Assembly (NCBI GenBank): GCA_012845835.1
Contig: JABAKD010000002.1
Span: forward strand, 5,888,106-5,952,105
DNA: 64,000 nucleotides
From: Undaria pinnatifida
Lineage: Eukaryota > Sar > Phaeophyceae > Laminariales > Alariaceae
Reading direction: 5' to 3'
Below the pieces are notes generated by a model. The model saw only the letters and a program-made list of their open reading frames with translations. It did not search any database and had not been told where the DNA came from. Of the stretch, positions 1 through 13,100 are shown piece after piece. The first letter of the stretch is position 1. Each line of letters opens with the position of its first letter. The position numbers and the translations under genes were made by a program.

Positions 1-1014
1 TAGGTAGTTTCGTTTTCAGTAGAGGTTCTTGCGGCAGGATATATACATATCTCGTACGTAAACTTCAAATGTCCGTCACGAGTCACCATGTGTGGCTGGT
101 GCGATTGTGATGAAATCATAAGTCGCTGTATTCTTCACCAAGGTTACAGCAGAAGGTTTAGTTGGTCGTTTTGTAGAATCTATCTCCACTCCACCGTCGG
201 TCTAGTGTCGAGCGCAAACATTGGTCGTATTAAGCTCTTCTTGTGCGTTCCCGTTTACCGATACACCACGAGCATATGACCTCTTTTTCCATCCAACCAA
301 CCAAACCCATGAATCATCAATCACGACCACCGTCGCAGGGTATGCACGTTATTCGCCAAGTTTTTGTTTTTCTGGCCCGTTGAGCTGTTGAAGCGAGGAA
401 ATAACCTGTTAGTCTGATGTTTTTACGAGTGTACTATTTGATCCACGACTATTAATAGGGCACAGCGGTGTTGGGCGTGTTGCTCGAACGAGTGCCTTCG
501 AAGTCATGGTAAGGGTCGTGAGATATTGATGGAGCTTATCATACTAGTGGCTCAGAAACTTTCGCTGCGCACCCTTACCGATGGAGGACAGCCCGCACAC
601 ATGAATAATACCAGGCATCTATCGTCGAGGGTACGATAGGAGGGCACCCTCCATCTTGAAAAACGATAATTTCTAAACAGAACGAAAGAAAGAAAGCCTG
701 TGACCGCAAGGAAAAAAGGGGCCACTCGCGCGAGTGACACCGAGCCCCTGAGAAACAAGTGGTCAAAAGGGGGTAATCCACCCCCCCCTCACCGCAGCGA
801 TGGTCGTTTGATTTGTGTTCTTGTGTGTGTTCGTGAGGTTCGTAGGTGCGCGGAGTGTCAATCCCTCGATGATAATGCTGGGGGTAGCGCCTTTACCGTA
901 GCTTAGGTCTCTTAGATTTCTTGTTTTTCGGTCGGTCGGCGCGAAATAAACGCATGTGCGTGGAGTCCAACTGAATGTTTACGTGACAGAAACTCCTTGG
1001 TTTTGTATCTCTAG
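1..1014. other. Sequence upstream of the first recognised gene 1 exon
   Basis: No exon of gene 1 could be recognised here, although one or more 5' exons (start codon, probable targeting peptide) should lie here or outside the window. Positions 345-600 resemble 13630-13920, sharing phrases around TTTTTACGAG and GCTTCGAAG, so they look like a dispersed repeat. Positions 600-802 look like a degraded family B element: the palindrome CACTCGCGCGAGTG is at 722-735 and a C-rich end follows near 780-800. Short open frames here show no family likeness. Confidence 0.4.
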
Positions 1015-1137
1015 GTCGTTTTTCGGCCACAATGAGAAGCAGACCGACACCAAAACAACGGCGGACGATGTGAACTCTCCTCTTGAGGTGCTGCAGCGAG
1101 TGCCAGAGGTCTTCCTCAGAGAGCATCTCTCAAGAAG
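1015..1137 (+). CDS. Gene 1 exon 1 (first recognised)
   Basis: The acceptor is TATCTCTAG ending at 1014 and the donor is AG/GTGCGA at 1137/1138. The exon starts with the last base of a codon and ends in phase 2. It encodes a polar stretch, then PLEVLQRVPEVFLREHL, which matches the N-terminal helical segment (L.xLLP..IR..L) of Ycf45-type ATPases. An alternative acceptor, GAAGCAG near 1035, would shorten it. There is no in-frame ATG, so translation starts upstream. Confidence 0.7.
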
Positions 1138-4100
1138 GTGCGATGAGGTTCATTTACTCCATGGATAGTATCACACGGCGTTATAAAATTGGTAATGACA
1201 CAGATCAATCTAGTCGTGAGTCGATTGCTGCATAACACGCAAGGAGACCGTACAAGCATCCATGGGATAATTTTTTCCGACCAGCGCTTCCAGTAGCAAG
1301 AGGGGTACGCAGAGCGGAAAGGTGCATGTATGTGGAAAGATGTCGTCGAGACGTGCCGCCACGACATCGTAGGGGCAACACTAGAACATATTCAGAATGG
1401 TGCGGCGCGGCAGAAGCCAACATCATATTCGAAAACGTCATCATCTTATTTCGGAATATGGTGTTACATTCATAGACCATTGGCATTGTTTCTCGCGGGG
1501 TATCATTTAATTTTCCTCAAGAGCAGCTTTTGGGTGGGTCACGAAGCTCTTCGAGCCAGAAGGCTCACAACAGAATTGGTGCACTTTTACTGCTGCCGTA
1601 GCATGTGTTTCGAGATCATTCTGCAGACACCGTAGACGACGTTTTTACTCACTCTGTGGTGGAGAAATATAGTGAAGACTTAGACCCCCGAGTGGGTAGA
1701 TTCCCTGCCGTGTTATTCGTACGGCACTTCAACCTATCTAGCACGCCAACGGCATCGATCGGTACATTTGGCAACTTTTAAACTTGGGTGATGGTCTGCA
1801 GAGGTATTGCTTCTCAACGTTTCTCAACCTTTTTTTGTCACAATGATGATCCTCCAAAGGACAGGCGCGATGCACGAGGCCCCTGTATACAGTGAGCAGG
1901 CAGAACCACTTCAGTGCCTCTGCGATTCTCTGAACCGTGCAAATAACGGAAGTGCCGCTAGCATGATACTTGTGGACGGCATTGAGCAAGCAGCCCTCTT
2001 GGGCCGCGCAACCAATTGCAAATAATATCTACTGTACCTGTCATATGGCAAACGTTGGCTGCTGTCAAGCGCTGCTGATAGCGTTCCCTACTCGCCTTCC
2101 CAGGCACACGAAGAACTTGCAGGATGTTCAAGAAATTGTCTTGGACGAAGGCAGGCGACCCAAAGCCCTCCTAAAAGGTGAGGTGAAGACAGGCTCTGCG
2201 ACGGTGTGGGTTTGCCTGGCGGTCACGGCCAGTTGTACGTCCCAGTTGGATGTCGAAGTAAGAAGCCAATAACCTGTAACGTGTTACTATTGCGCATACA
2301 CCGCATAATGGAGCAAGAAACGCGCCATTGACAAGCAAAGGCGGGGAAATCCGCGAAACCCCGACAATGACCTCACGTAAATAGCCCCAGCCGCGTGGTA
2401 TGACAGCGGTACCTAGCACTTTCGCTGAAGTGTTTCGTGAATGGCAGGGCTCCTTAGCCTATCAATATATCAACGAAAGGTCATGCTTGCTTTGCAACAA
2501 TATTTTTTGTGGATACCCACGCCATGTGGTTGGCCACCAGTTTCAAATTTAACCCCTTTAGAACCCCGAAATCCTTCCCTAAACTAATTTCAAGTAATTT
2601 TGTCCCCAAAAAGGGTTTCTTGTAGTGAAGGCGTTAAGGCGTGAGGCGTGAGGTATAAAGGACCTCAAATGAGGAGCTCGAGAAAGACAAGGGTGTTGCA
2701 TCTCTACGGTCGAACGTGCCGTCAGTAGCTCCAAAGGACTGGCCAACCACGACTAATTAGTCTGTGATTTATGGTCAGCTAGCGCACGGATCCGGTATAT
2801 GTGCATGCGTCGTGGACAGCGGCTGACTGCCTAATGTAAAAGCGTGGTGCTACGATAAAGGTGCACAACATTTTCTCGGAGGTTCTTCACGTTAGGAGGT
2901 GGAGACACGTGTGTCATGTCCTTCTTACTCCGAAAACTGATTTGGAGAATAACATAACCAGATTTATCGCGGGCGAAAGACCCACGGCCTAGGTACAGAA
3001 CGAGAGAATCGTCCAAAAACTGTCGTAATATTCATTGTTCCGACGATTTTGAGATAAGAGGCCCCGTCATTCAAAAGCCATTTCAGACGAATACTGCCAC
3101 CACCTCTACCGTAGCATGCTTGTAAACACCTGCACTAGGTCGGGCAACAGAATGGGCCAATGTGTTGGGAATAACTTAACGGTGCAACTGCACCCCAGCT
3201 GCGAGGTCCAGGGTTTTGGTCGACTCTCTCGTGTTTGCACGCTGTGAGTGATAATGCGATCGCGTCTGTTTTGGCAGTATACGATCATTATGGATAGTTT
3301 GGCGACACCGCTAAGTAAGGGCTAGCTAGTACCAGGGTCATCAGGTTGACGACGCACATATCACCTAGACCCTCTTTGAGCAGTGTGGCTGCGTGTTTAA
3401 TTTTGAAATGAGCCGCCCTGACGTTTTCTGAAACACGTTTGAACTTGGTGTGACCTCTTCTTGGTTTGGATGCGGTTTTCGAGGGCGCGGTTTATTGGAA
3501 CGTGGAGGTTGATGTTTTTCCGCATCTAGTTGGTGTGTAGCCACTGCGGGAATGAGTACACCGGACACCTTTTTGTGGGTATCGGAGACATGGAACTGCA
3601 GCGACAATGACAAGTTCTTTTGTTGAGTTCACGGTACGCTACCGACTTCGCTGGCCCTGCCGGGAGCATTGGCGTTGTCGCAGGGGCGTCCACTGTAGAT
3701 CGTCACCGAAACGACCAGAGAACGGTACCTGCTGTAATGGACGGCCAGCCAGTATAATAGCTTGTAGAGTACACCTGCACATTTTTTAAATGTTGTACCT
3801 GACCGAAGACGGTCTTCAGAGGCTAACACAGACTGATGGCATAAGGAGCTCGAGCCTGACTGATGATAGTTTAGATGAAGGTGGATCACTTTATATGGGC
3901 TTTCGTTGGGTCAACAAACACCTACATATGTCACTCTAAAACTGTCCGAGGTCAGATGCAGGTGTAAAGAGTGAACCTGGCGCGTGAGCACTGGTGTCTC
4001 TTCCTTCTCACGGTAACTAAATATCTAGTATGGTAGCATCCTCTACATACCACACCCGGTCAGGCTTGCGGACGTGACCAAGTCAACACTTTGATCTTAC

Positions 4101-7100
4101 GCCCGTGGCCTAGTGCACACTTCGATATTGCTCACGTAACCTGTCAACACGTCATTACTTGGTGAAAAACTGCAGAAAATGTGTGTTTTCTGTTTTTTTC
4201 CTTCTTCCGTACTCAAAGCAAACAACGTCTACCCCATGGTTCGACAACCTACCCAGTACTATGCACACAGATGTATTTAGCATCTATCTAACGGATGGAT
4301 CCCTGGTGCATCCTACCCTTTTGACACACGTAGTGTGGTTATTGCCCCTTCGATGATCTGTTGATGTCCACACCGGCCTCGATAACTACATTCATTCGTC
4401 TAATCTGCCATTATTATCTAATCGCTTCAAACATTGATATATTGATTCAATCAAACAAAGCACGTATCAGAACCAACTAACCCCGCAACACCCGGGCCCT
4501 TACATTTTTCGTGGGCTTTCGTCGCTCTATTCGAAACCGACGATGAAAAACTCTATAGTATACACAAATCTGGCGTATCTCGGCACTCTGATTTCATATT
4601 CCTAAAGTCCTTGGCATACAAGTACAATATGTTAGACTACTGCTTTTTTTGTCTACTAGACAAAGAGTATCGAAACCTATTGTGTTGAAGAAATTGCCGG
4701 GGGGGGTGCTGTTATCGTGCTACGTTTGGCAACCAATATTTTCAAGACCGCATCCGCCAACACAACTTGTGCCTCTCTACCTACCACACCGCGTGCGAAA
4801 ATATTCTTCAATCGCCACACTTAATTGCACTAACCCACATAGTGCTAGAGTGACACGGACCCGATGTTGGTCATCGCCGCGCTCCACAACGAGACGCTCG
4901 ACGAACTTTTCATTGAGAATCACGTCTTGGAGGATCGCGAGGGATCTTTCTTCTGGTGTTGCCCCGCTCCACACCACCTGATACGAGTATCGGCGTGAAG
5001 TGCCGTGGAGACACTGCCGAAAAATCTTCCCCTCGAAATGTTTCCATCCCCTGCCAAGCTGCCCTTGGACGCCTGTTCCCTCCACATACACCGTGAGCGC
5101 CCGGATCCGCAGCTTGGCCAAGGCTCCCTCGGGCAGCCAAGGTTTCCTCGGGAAACACGCCCTCCGACGAGATCGGGGGTCTATCTAGGTCGTAAGGGTC
5201 ACGTGGTACAGGAGGATGATGAGCGAATGCCAACGACGGTCGCATAGGCAGCAAGGCGTCATTGCTACGGGTGTTATTTATCGATGAATTCCTGAGCGTC
5301 AATCGACTAGGAGTTGTCTAGCTTTGCCTCATGTATGATTAGATCCTCGGCATCCCCAGCGGTTAAAGGGCGGCAAAGGGGCTGTGTCGGTGGTTTATGT
5401 TGCTGACCGTGCCTGAGAGAACACCATAAAACTGTCGTCTACATCCACCGCCTGTCTGATGTATGTCGTGAATCCAAACTATGATGTCGCCTATGGCCAA
5501 CATTCCGTTTGATGAAACTGTTAAATCCCATGTGATTGGTGCATTGCGAGCGATCACCACAACTGGCACGACGTCGACACCTGTACACGTTCCTGAGGTT
5601 TGATGAGGGAATGGTTGCAAGGTTTAGGGAAAGCCAATGATAACGGTTACCCCGAATAGTGGGTTGGTCAAAAATATTGAAAAGCAAATTTACGGTATCA
5701 ATTTCCGCCGTCCTCCGGCACTGTAAAGAGCCTACCAAGTCTCGCTGAAGAGAAACAAAAGGTGGTGGTGACACATACATGCTACGTACGGTGGAGGTGC
5801 CCGTTTGATTGATCGAGGGTCCTCACTCAAAGAGCTCGTTAGCAAACACCAAAGACTGACTCCGAGAGAAACCAAAGGGGTACCCGATAGTATATCCTTA
5901 GCCTCGGTACAATGAAACGGTTTTTTACGAGGTTGTGTTCTGTAGGGTACGCACGCCATACCCGCCGGGTATTTACCCGGGTATTACTCTAGAAAGAACT
6001 TCTGTGAGTTCTGCATGTCATTCATACCTGTAAAACTTCTGGAGGTTCTGTATGACTTCATACCCGTACCCGGAACTTCTGGAAGTTCTGTACGCCAGTG
6101 CCGCGGATACCCGGGGTACGGGTATATCATTTTTATAACGTACGTGGGTTCTGCACGCCCGTGCCACAACACTCTACTTCTGTCAGCTCTGTAACACTTC
6201 CGCACCGTACCCGAAATTTCTGTCAGTTCTATGAGATCTCCATACCCTAACCCGGGACTTCTGTGACTTCTGTAAGACTGTGTCACAAACAATACCCGGG
6301 GTACGGGTATATCTTTGTTACAATACCCGGGGTACGGGTATACCTTTGTTACAATACCCGGGGTACGGGTATACCTTTGTTACAATACCCGGGGTACGGG
6401 TAAACCTTTGTTACAATACCCGGGGAGCCGCACATGCATTAATTCAGGTTTAATAACCCGAGGAGTGTATTATTATGCATGTTATTGTGATGTCATATCT
6501 TGCTTTCGGTGAGACCAACCGAACGGTGAGACCAACCGAACACCAAATGCACAACAGTAGCATTACGTATCGTGTATAATGGTGGCACCTACTGCTGTAA
6601 GCCCTGTTTATGTTTCTTTCGTTTATTTACCCCTTGCTTATGTAGTAGTCTATATTAACGAAGGACACTTCTGAATGCAAAATTCTCATTATATATAATT
6701 CGAATTGAATTCGATTCGATTTGGTGGAAGTATACCTGGTGCGAATTTTGGCGCCTCATAATAATGGGAAGCCACGTATTGCGCATTGTCAATGTTTTTT
6801 TCCCGATCGGAATGATACCTAGATCTGCCGTGACGGCGATGCAGCAACCATCGACGTCTAGGAGTATCCTCTGCGATTTCGGCATTTTCGCTTCTTCTTT
6901 GTCGCGGCACTTGGCTCATCAAGCTGTAGTGGCAAATATTATGGGCTTGCGACCGCCATTATTTGTTTTGAAGCGCAACAGCCGGGAAACGCCATGGTAT
7001 GATATGTTACAGCGCAGTATAGCCGTGAGCTCGGCTGTTGCCCCGGTCACCACTCGTTGAGGTTCACGATTTATCGACTCTCTCGGTAGTGGTTTTGTCG

Positions 7101-10100
7101 ATAATTCATAATTCCCCTAAAGCTACGACAGATTGCATCGGGGAAATTGGCCCAGTGAGAACATGCCATCCATGTAAGTTGGATGAAAATCCCCCATTTC
7201 AAATCGAACTCCCCGCCGAGGGGGTGTGCATTTACCTGGGTATTACCCGTACCCGGAACTTCTGTAAGTTCTGCGGGGGATTCATACCCGTACCCGGAAA
7301 TTCTGTAAGTTCTGTACGCCCGTGCCACCATACCCGGAACTTCTGGAAGTTCTGTGAGACTTAATACGAACTTCTGTCAATTTTGCAAGATATTCATACC
7401 CGTACCCAGAACTTCTGTGAGTTCTGTAAACCCGGTGCTAAAATACCCGGGGTACGGGTACAGCACCTTTTGTACCCGCCCAGAACTTCTGTAAGTTCTG
7501 TACACCCGTGCCACAGTATCCGGAACTTTTGGAAGTTATTTTATCACTTTGATACCCGTACCCGAGGCCTCTGGAACTTCCGCGAGACCCCCATACCCTC
7601 ACCCAGAATCCACAAACCGTACAAAACATAAATTTTGAAACTTCGGCAATTTTCGGCTGACGAACCCCCGTCATTCAGAACATAATTTGCATTTATCGAC
7701 AATGCCTACCTCTCTCTATCGTAGCACGCGTCACGCAGGCATTTCATTGTGGCTTTGGAGCTAGCTTCTTCTCAAACGAAACTTTTTCACAGCGTCGTTA
7801 CCGCGAATACTTGGTACGTGTGGTCCGTCCAGGCTGGTTTCCCAAAACCATATTTTTCATCCCGATTGAATACATTGCTACCCTTTTCAAAGGAGATATT
7901 TAGAGGATCTTGCGCATCTTCGAACACTTGTATTTCTCCTCATCACAAAGCGTTTTTTCGCAGGAACCCCTGCAGCACCACTGATGCCAGTCGTATTATT
8001 ATCGATTCTCAGCATCGAAACGTGAAGCGATTGCATGAGTCCTAATCAATACAATTAGAAACAAAATGGTGTCCTTGTTTCTTGACGGTGTTCATATAGA
8101 ATACTACACTATACAGAATCGGTCCGCTCCCAATGCTTAGGTCCGACAGTTGAAGTCTCGCTTTTTTTCTGGCGGAAAAACGGTGAAAAAAACTGAAATC
8201 TTCTTGTTGTGCCGAGATTGGAACACGGTGGCGGCTCCCGGGACATGGGCGGATGGTCTATTTAGGTGGACAAAAACACGAAAGCGACGGCAGATGCCAT
8301 CAACAAGGTCATGCGCGGCGTGGGGCGTAAAGAGGCAGCACAGCTCCATTTCTACGTCTGAATCAGCACCTACTCAATTTCTCCCGATGAAATCCTCGTT
8401 TGACTTCGATTGCCTCGCCAGGACGTGGACGGCTCTTCTTGTGTAGCGACGAAAGCGTTGTGGTCACGCCCACGCACATCGACCAGGTTGTGGGACGTCT
8501 TGAACTGGAAGGGAGGTTTGGGGAGGACAACCGAGCGGGGTTTCCCGGCCAACTCCACCGCCTTAGCGTGATGAGGAGAAAGCAGGTTAGAGCGTTCTGA
8601 AATGCCGAACTCGGGAAGAGTCGGTATACGGTAGCCCTCCCAAACTTTTACTTAATGAAACCAGCTCCCGACCGCATATCCTGAAATACGGTGCCCCTTG
8701 CCACCCCGACGTCATCGATCGGTAGTACTAGTAGTTTTTTAGTCCTTAGCGATCGAGAAAACCCATGCAGATATTTCAAATCATGGCATCCTTCCTCATC
8801 TTAAGCAGTGATGAAACGTCCGTATATATACATGGTCTATATATATAAAGAAATCGCGGGTTTGGGGGGGGGGGGAGGGGCGCTATTGATCATAGAATCA
8901 GTCGGAAGCTTGTTTGTTGTCATAATCAGGTCAACGCCCCACGAGTGTTTGAATTCGTACGTAGACGCTTAAATTCCTCTTTGCCCAGAAGTATAACCAA
9001 CCGGCTTTGGAGGACAGGGGGAAAAGTGGTCTTATTCCTCTTTTTTTCGCTTTAATCCGAGTTAGCTGGCCTTATCTCCCGAAAATATTTAACTGATAGT
9101 CTAAGACTGGGTACCGCACTGTATTCAATACCGTCGGAACACCGGTTGCGATACACAATATTTTCATGACCTATCTAGCCCATTAAATTGTGTATGGGTC
9201 TAGCTTACGGCTTCCTCTAACTCGGTTGTTTGGTGGGACATATGAGTGCTCGAGTGGAAATTCCCTGAATAAGATGGTGATTAACTTGTCGTAGATTGCG
9301 TGTCTACCTCACGACGAATCTCCACGTGATCAAAACAGCATAGATTAATAAAACCCAACGCAGACCGCTTGGCTATGGGGTAATGTGTTTGGTGTCCAAA
9401 CTCCAAGAATGCATCAAGTTGAACGATGTTCGTTGTCATTGAGACTGTCGGCAGTCGGGCAATGTTCAAGTCCACGGTCCAAATACCTGCCCCCCCGAAA
9501 AGCTTCTTTATCGCTTGGACGTGGGGTGCAGCATAGATGTGCGCGCTTTGCTGCTCCTGGCACCACTTGTCAGAAACGATGCCACAGGGTGTGTTTGATC
9601 TCTTGCGGCAATCGGCCGAATTAAACTCGGAACGTGTCGATTCCTATAGACCCTGTAATCCTCCTGTTCAACAGTCTCGCCTTTGAAACGCGTCAACAGA
9701 AAGGACAGATCTTCGCGGCAACTCTTCGAATAGGACGGTTCTTCAAGGGGAGCGGTGGACTTATCGACGACATCCTGTTCCACGTTGTGGACGTCCCAGG
9801 TAAGACAAGCGTCTGGTTGACCGTCCGAACGTTCGGTGCAACTGGTGACGTCAGGGATTGTCTGTGCATGAGCCTCGGTATAGGAAATGCACACTTGTAC
9901 ATGTAGCACTGGAAGGCTAAAAAGGATTAATACTAGTAGCAGTAGCGCCAGTTCTTTTCTAGGAGTGGTATGGTTACGTATGCTTATGCTAGGTGATACC
10001 CTCAATCAATTCCCCCACCTTGAGAAGACGACCTTAGAAGAACAAACACAACGCCAACACGGTTTGGGCCTGTGCACCACTGGGCAGATAACGCCGCGGA

Positions 10101-13100
10101 ACTAAAAACGCCAGATCTAAACGTGGACGACGACACAGCCTAAACGGCATCACCGTTATTGGGTGATTGCAGACGCGTTCGTCGTAAGAAAGTACGCGGC
10201 GAGCAGTGCGTTAAGTATACACGTGGCTTGAAACCTACCTACGAAGATAACTGCTCCCCGAAGCGTCAACCGTGTATCTGTGTATGTGCCGCTTATGTGC
10301 CTCCCCCCGTTCCCAACGGGTAACGCAAAATACTATTAACAGGCAAGCCACAGCGCGCGGCGTCCATTCTTGTCCTTGGCGAGGCAGGATCTGGCAAGAC
10401 AACTGTCATCCGCGACATATGCCGCAAGATCTCCGCGAAGCAGGTGCAAACAGGAGGACAGCAAGATTCGGGTGGGGTAGTGTCATACAATGCAAAGGAG
10501 GCGTGATATTATATTCTCACGCTCGATACAACAAGAGGTGTCGTTTTGTGGGACCCCATAATATTTTCGGTGAAACCTAGGCGCAGCCCGCCGAGAACCT
10601 TAGAGCCAAGCTCGATAATGGTTTTAAACGTTTGAACTGAACCCTTGTCACTGGCAGCGCTCGTTACAGCTGGAGATCAATAGCACCTAAATCTGAGTCA
10701 CCAGATAACCCCAAACAAGTATCCTATGTGCTCGGCTCATGCTTGATTTAATGTTCGCGTGTTCTCGACGCATGTAAGGTGCTTGAACCACAGTCAGAGA
10801 AATCGATTTTACTGAATCGGGGGAGCTGAAGTAACGAATGCTGAACTATCGCTGATTAGAAGATACCTGAGGGTTAGCATGTTTTATCCCAACATAGCGG
10901 TCTGGCCAGTACCACACAATAATTTCATGGGTATTGAAGAAAGTGCTTAAATTGTGAGCTGAACCCTCGTTTGTTTCGAACGGATTCGTTCGTGATTGCC
11001 CGGGCCGCACATGTGCCTTCCTTCAAGACTACCCCTTGAACATGTGGACCTTTGCTATCGCGGTGAAGTGCTGCAGTGATGTGCTGATGCCCATTGAACT
11101 CTCATCTAACTTAACTATTTAATGAACCTTTCTACGTGTCACGCCACGGGCGTGCAATCCCCACTACCACCCTTCAATGCACCGACTTTTGTGTTCGTGA
11201 CATATGAATAGCATGTGGTTGTTGCATGCCAAACTCCATATTTTGCTTGAATGCGTCCGTGGTGTCCCGCCATGCGTGTGCTTTTCGGCCATCCCTCGAA
11301 CTTGCAGACTGTGGTGATCGTGGACACCAGCAACGAGATTGCTGGCGATGGCAATATCCCCCACCAAGAAGCCATCGGAGAGAGCAGGAGGATCATGGTT
11401 CCGGTCAAGGCGGATCAACACAAGTATTTATTACGACTTGATGAATTTACCATCGCTGTATGTCCCCCTATAGCTTCGTTGAACTTCGAATATCCTACAG
11501 TGTGTTTGGTGCCGATCGTCGGCTGGTCTGTGATTAATTAGTAGCTTTCCAATGATGGCGTAAAAGAGAGCATGGATATTTAGCAACATTGGCGTAGAAG
11601 CTGCTCGTACTGATCCATAGGTTCTCATCCAATTATACCATTTCATTTAACAACATGGCACCGGAGCTGCTCGTACTGATGGTTCCACACTCATGTAAAC
11701 CGCCTTCCCACATATTATAAACCCTCAATAGCCTATAGGTTTTAATTGATATTACACTACAAACATCCATACATCTTGTGGTTAACGGTTGCTGTGGGTT
11801 TATTTGCCTCACATCAATAATCCGGTGATTTTGGACGACAGTGATTCTTCACGTTTAGATCTGTAGACCTAGAGGCCGGGGTTTCTTCCGATTGAACTTC
11901 GTGTCTGGTGACTAGCCACGGCGAGATACGTTAGCGGATCAATATTTGTCGCCTGCGTCATATCGCTATATTTCGAAGTCGTCGTATTCTGACATTTTCA
12001 CCGTCGGGGTTAGAGTTTGTAAAGTGTTTTTCTGTCGAAGTTAACACTGGATGATGAGATGTTAACCTCTTCGGGGGAACAACCCGAGCTAGAGACCTCT
12101 TAGAATGAACAGCCCAATGTATAGATATGTTCGGGTGAAAAGCCCCACATAAAGACCTCTTGGGGTGGGAAGCAGCTAGACTAGGGTAGGGTAGACAGGG
12201 TAGGGTAGGGTAAACGATGTCGGAATAGGCGAGGGTAGTGTAGTGAATAACGGTGTAGCACAGGGTATGTTAGGATAGTGCCGGGTAGTGTGGAGTAGAT
12301 TATTGTAGGGTAGTGTAGTCTACTGTGAAATAGTATTGCTGCGCAAAATATTGCCCCACTCGTCGTTTCTGTCATCTTGCTTGCGCAAGGTCCGTTACAT
12401 GGCGCCTGCAATATCAAGTTTTCGTACATGGCGCCGGCCCCCGATGGTTGCCCTGTAAAACGCGCGCAACCAGGGTAATGACGGAGGCGCTTCAAAACCA
12501 CACGCCGCAGACGATCGTAGTGGACGAGATCTCAAACAAATTTGAGGCAAACGCCTGCCAGGACATCAAGGCACGGTAAGAGTAGACCCTCAGACTCGCG
12601 CTTGGCGCGGTCGACGTGCACCCGAGGTGTCTGAGACTCCTGTCCTATTGACCCATTTTTTTTCCATTTTTTAAGTACACAGTCTAACGCCAACGTGTTT
12701 TGTTTCCGTGTCGGGAATGCGGTACTAAAAGGGTTACCTGGTCAGTTCTAACCCCCACCCAAAATTCACTCCGAGATGAGCGAGGTACCTGACCAAATAT
12801 TTATGCCGTGATGGTCTACGTATTCGAAGAGAGATGCGTTTTACACATAAACATTTATTTCAGCGGCATGCGCGGGCTTCCGCTGAGGAAGCCGTCATAA
12901 AAAGCAATTAATTCTACGTAGGGGGATTGAGCTGTTTTAAGGCGTATCCTTGCAGCGGCTTGGGGTAACCCGCGAGAGTAACCGACCTTCTCCTTTTGGT
13001 GTCTCAATCTTTAGTGTCTTTCAATATTGCGATAGGAGTCCGCAACGGAATGGTGAGTCACACTGCAGCCCAAAAAAACAAAGCCCCTGGAGTGTGTCTG

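Larger units (their letters stand above)
2178..8421 (+). other. Gene 1 intron 2 (6.2 kb)
   Basis: This intron holds dispersed repeat D (2480-2640), a family A element (2841-3121), a decayed reverse-strand coding fragment (4777-5302), two blocks of an ACCCGTACCCGGAACTTCTG-type repeat (5958-6289 and 7225-7640), a 31 bp tandem array (6290-6425) and a family A remnant (7665-7735). The rest, about 3120-4770 and 6430-7220, shows nothing recognisable. Confidence 0.6.

Noticed and set aside
6290..6425. CRISPR-like array
   Set aside because: The 31 bp units are contiguous without spacers; it is a plain tandem repeat in a eukaryotic intron.
8266..8326. A + strand exon candidate (VDKNTKATADAINKVMRGVG) just before gene 1 exon 3
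   Set aside because: It also fits the phase of exon 3, but the exon at 2104-2177 matches the expected family segment (EIVLDEGRRPKALL) far better.
9508..10005. 165-codon - strand ORF
   Set aside because: It overlaps the well-supported exon 4 of gene 1 antisense and shows no domain.
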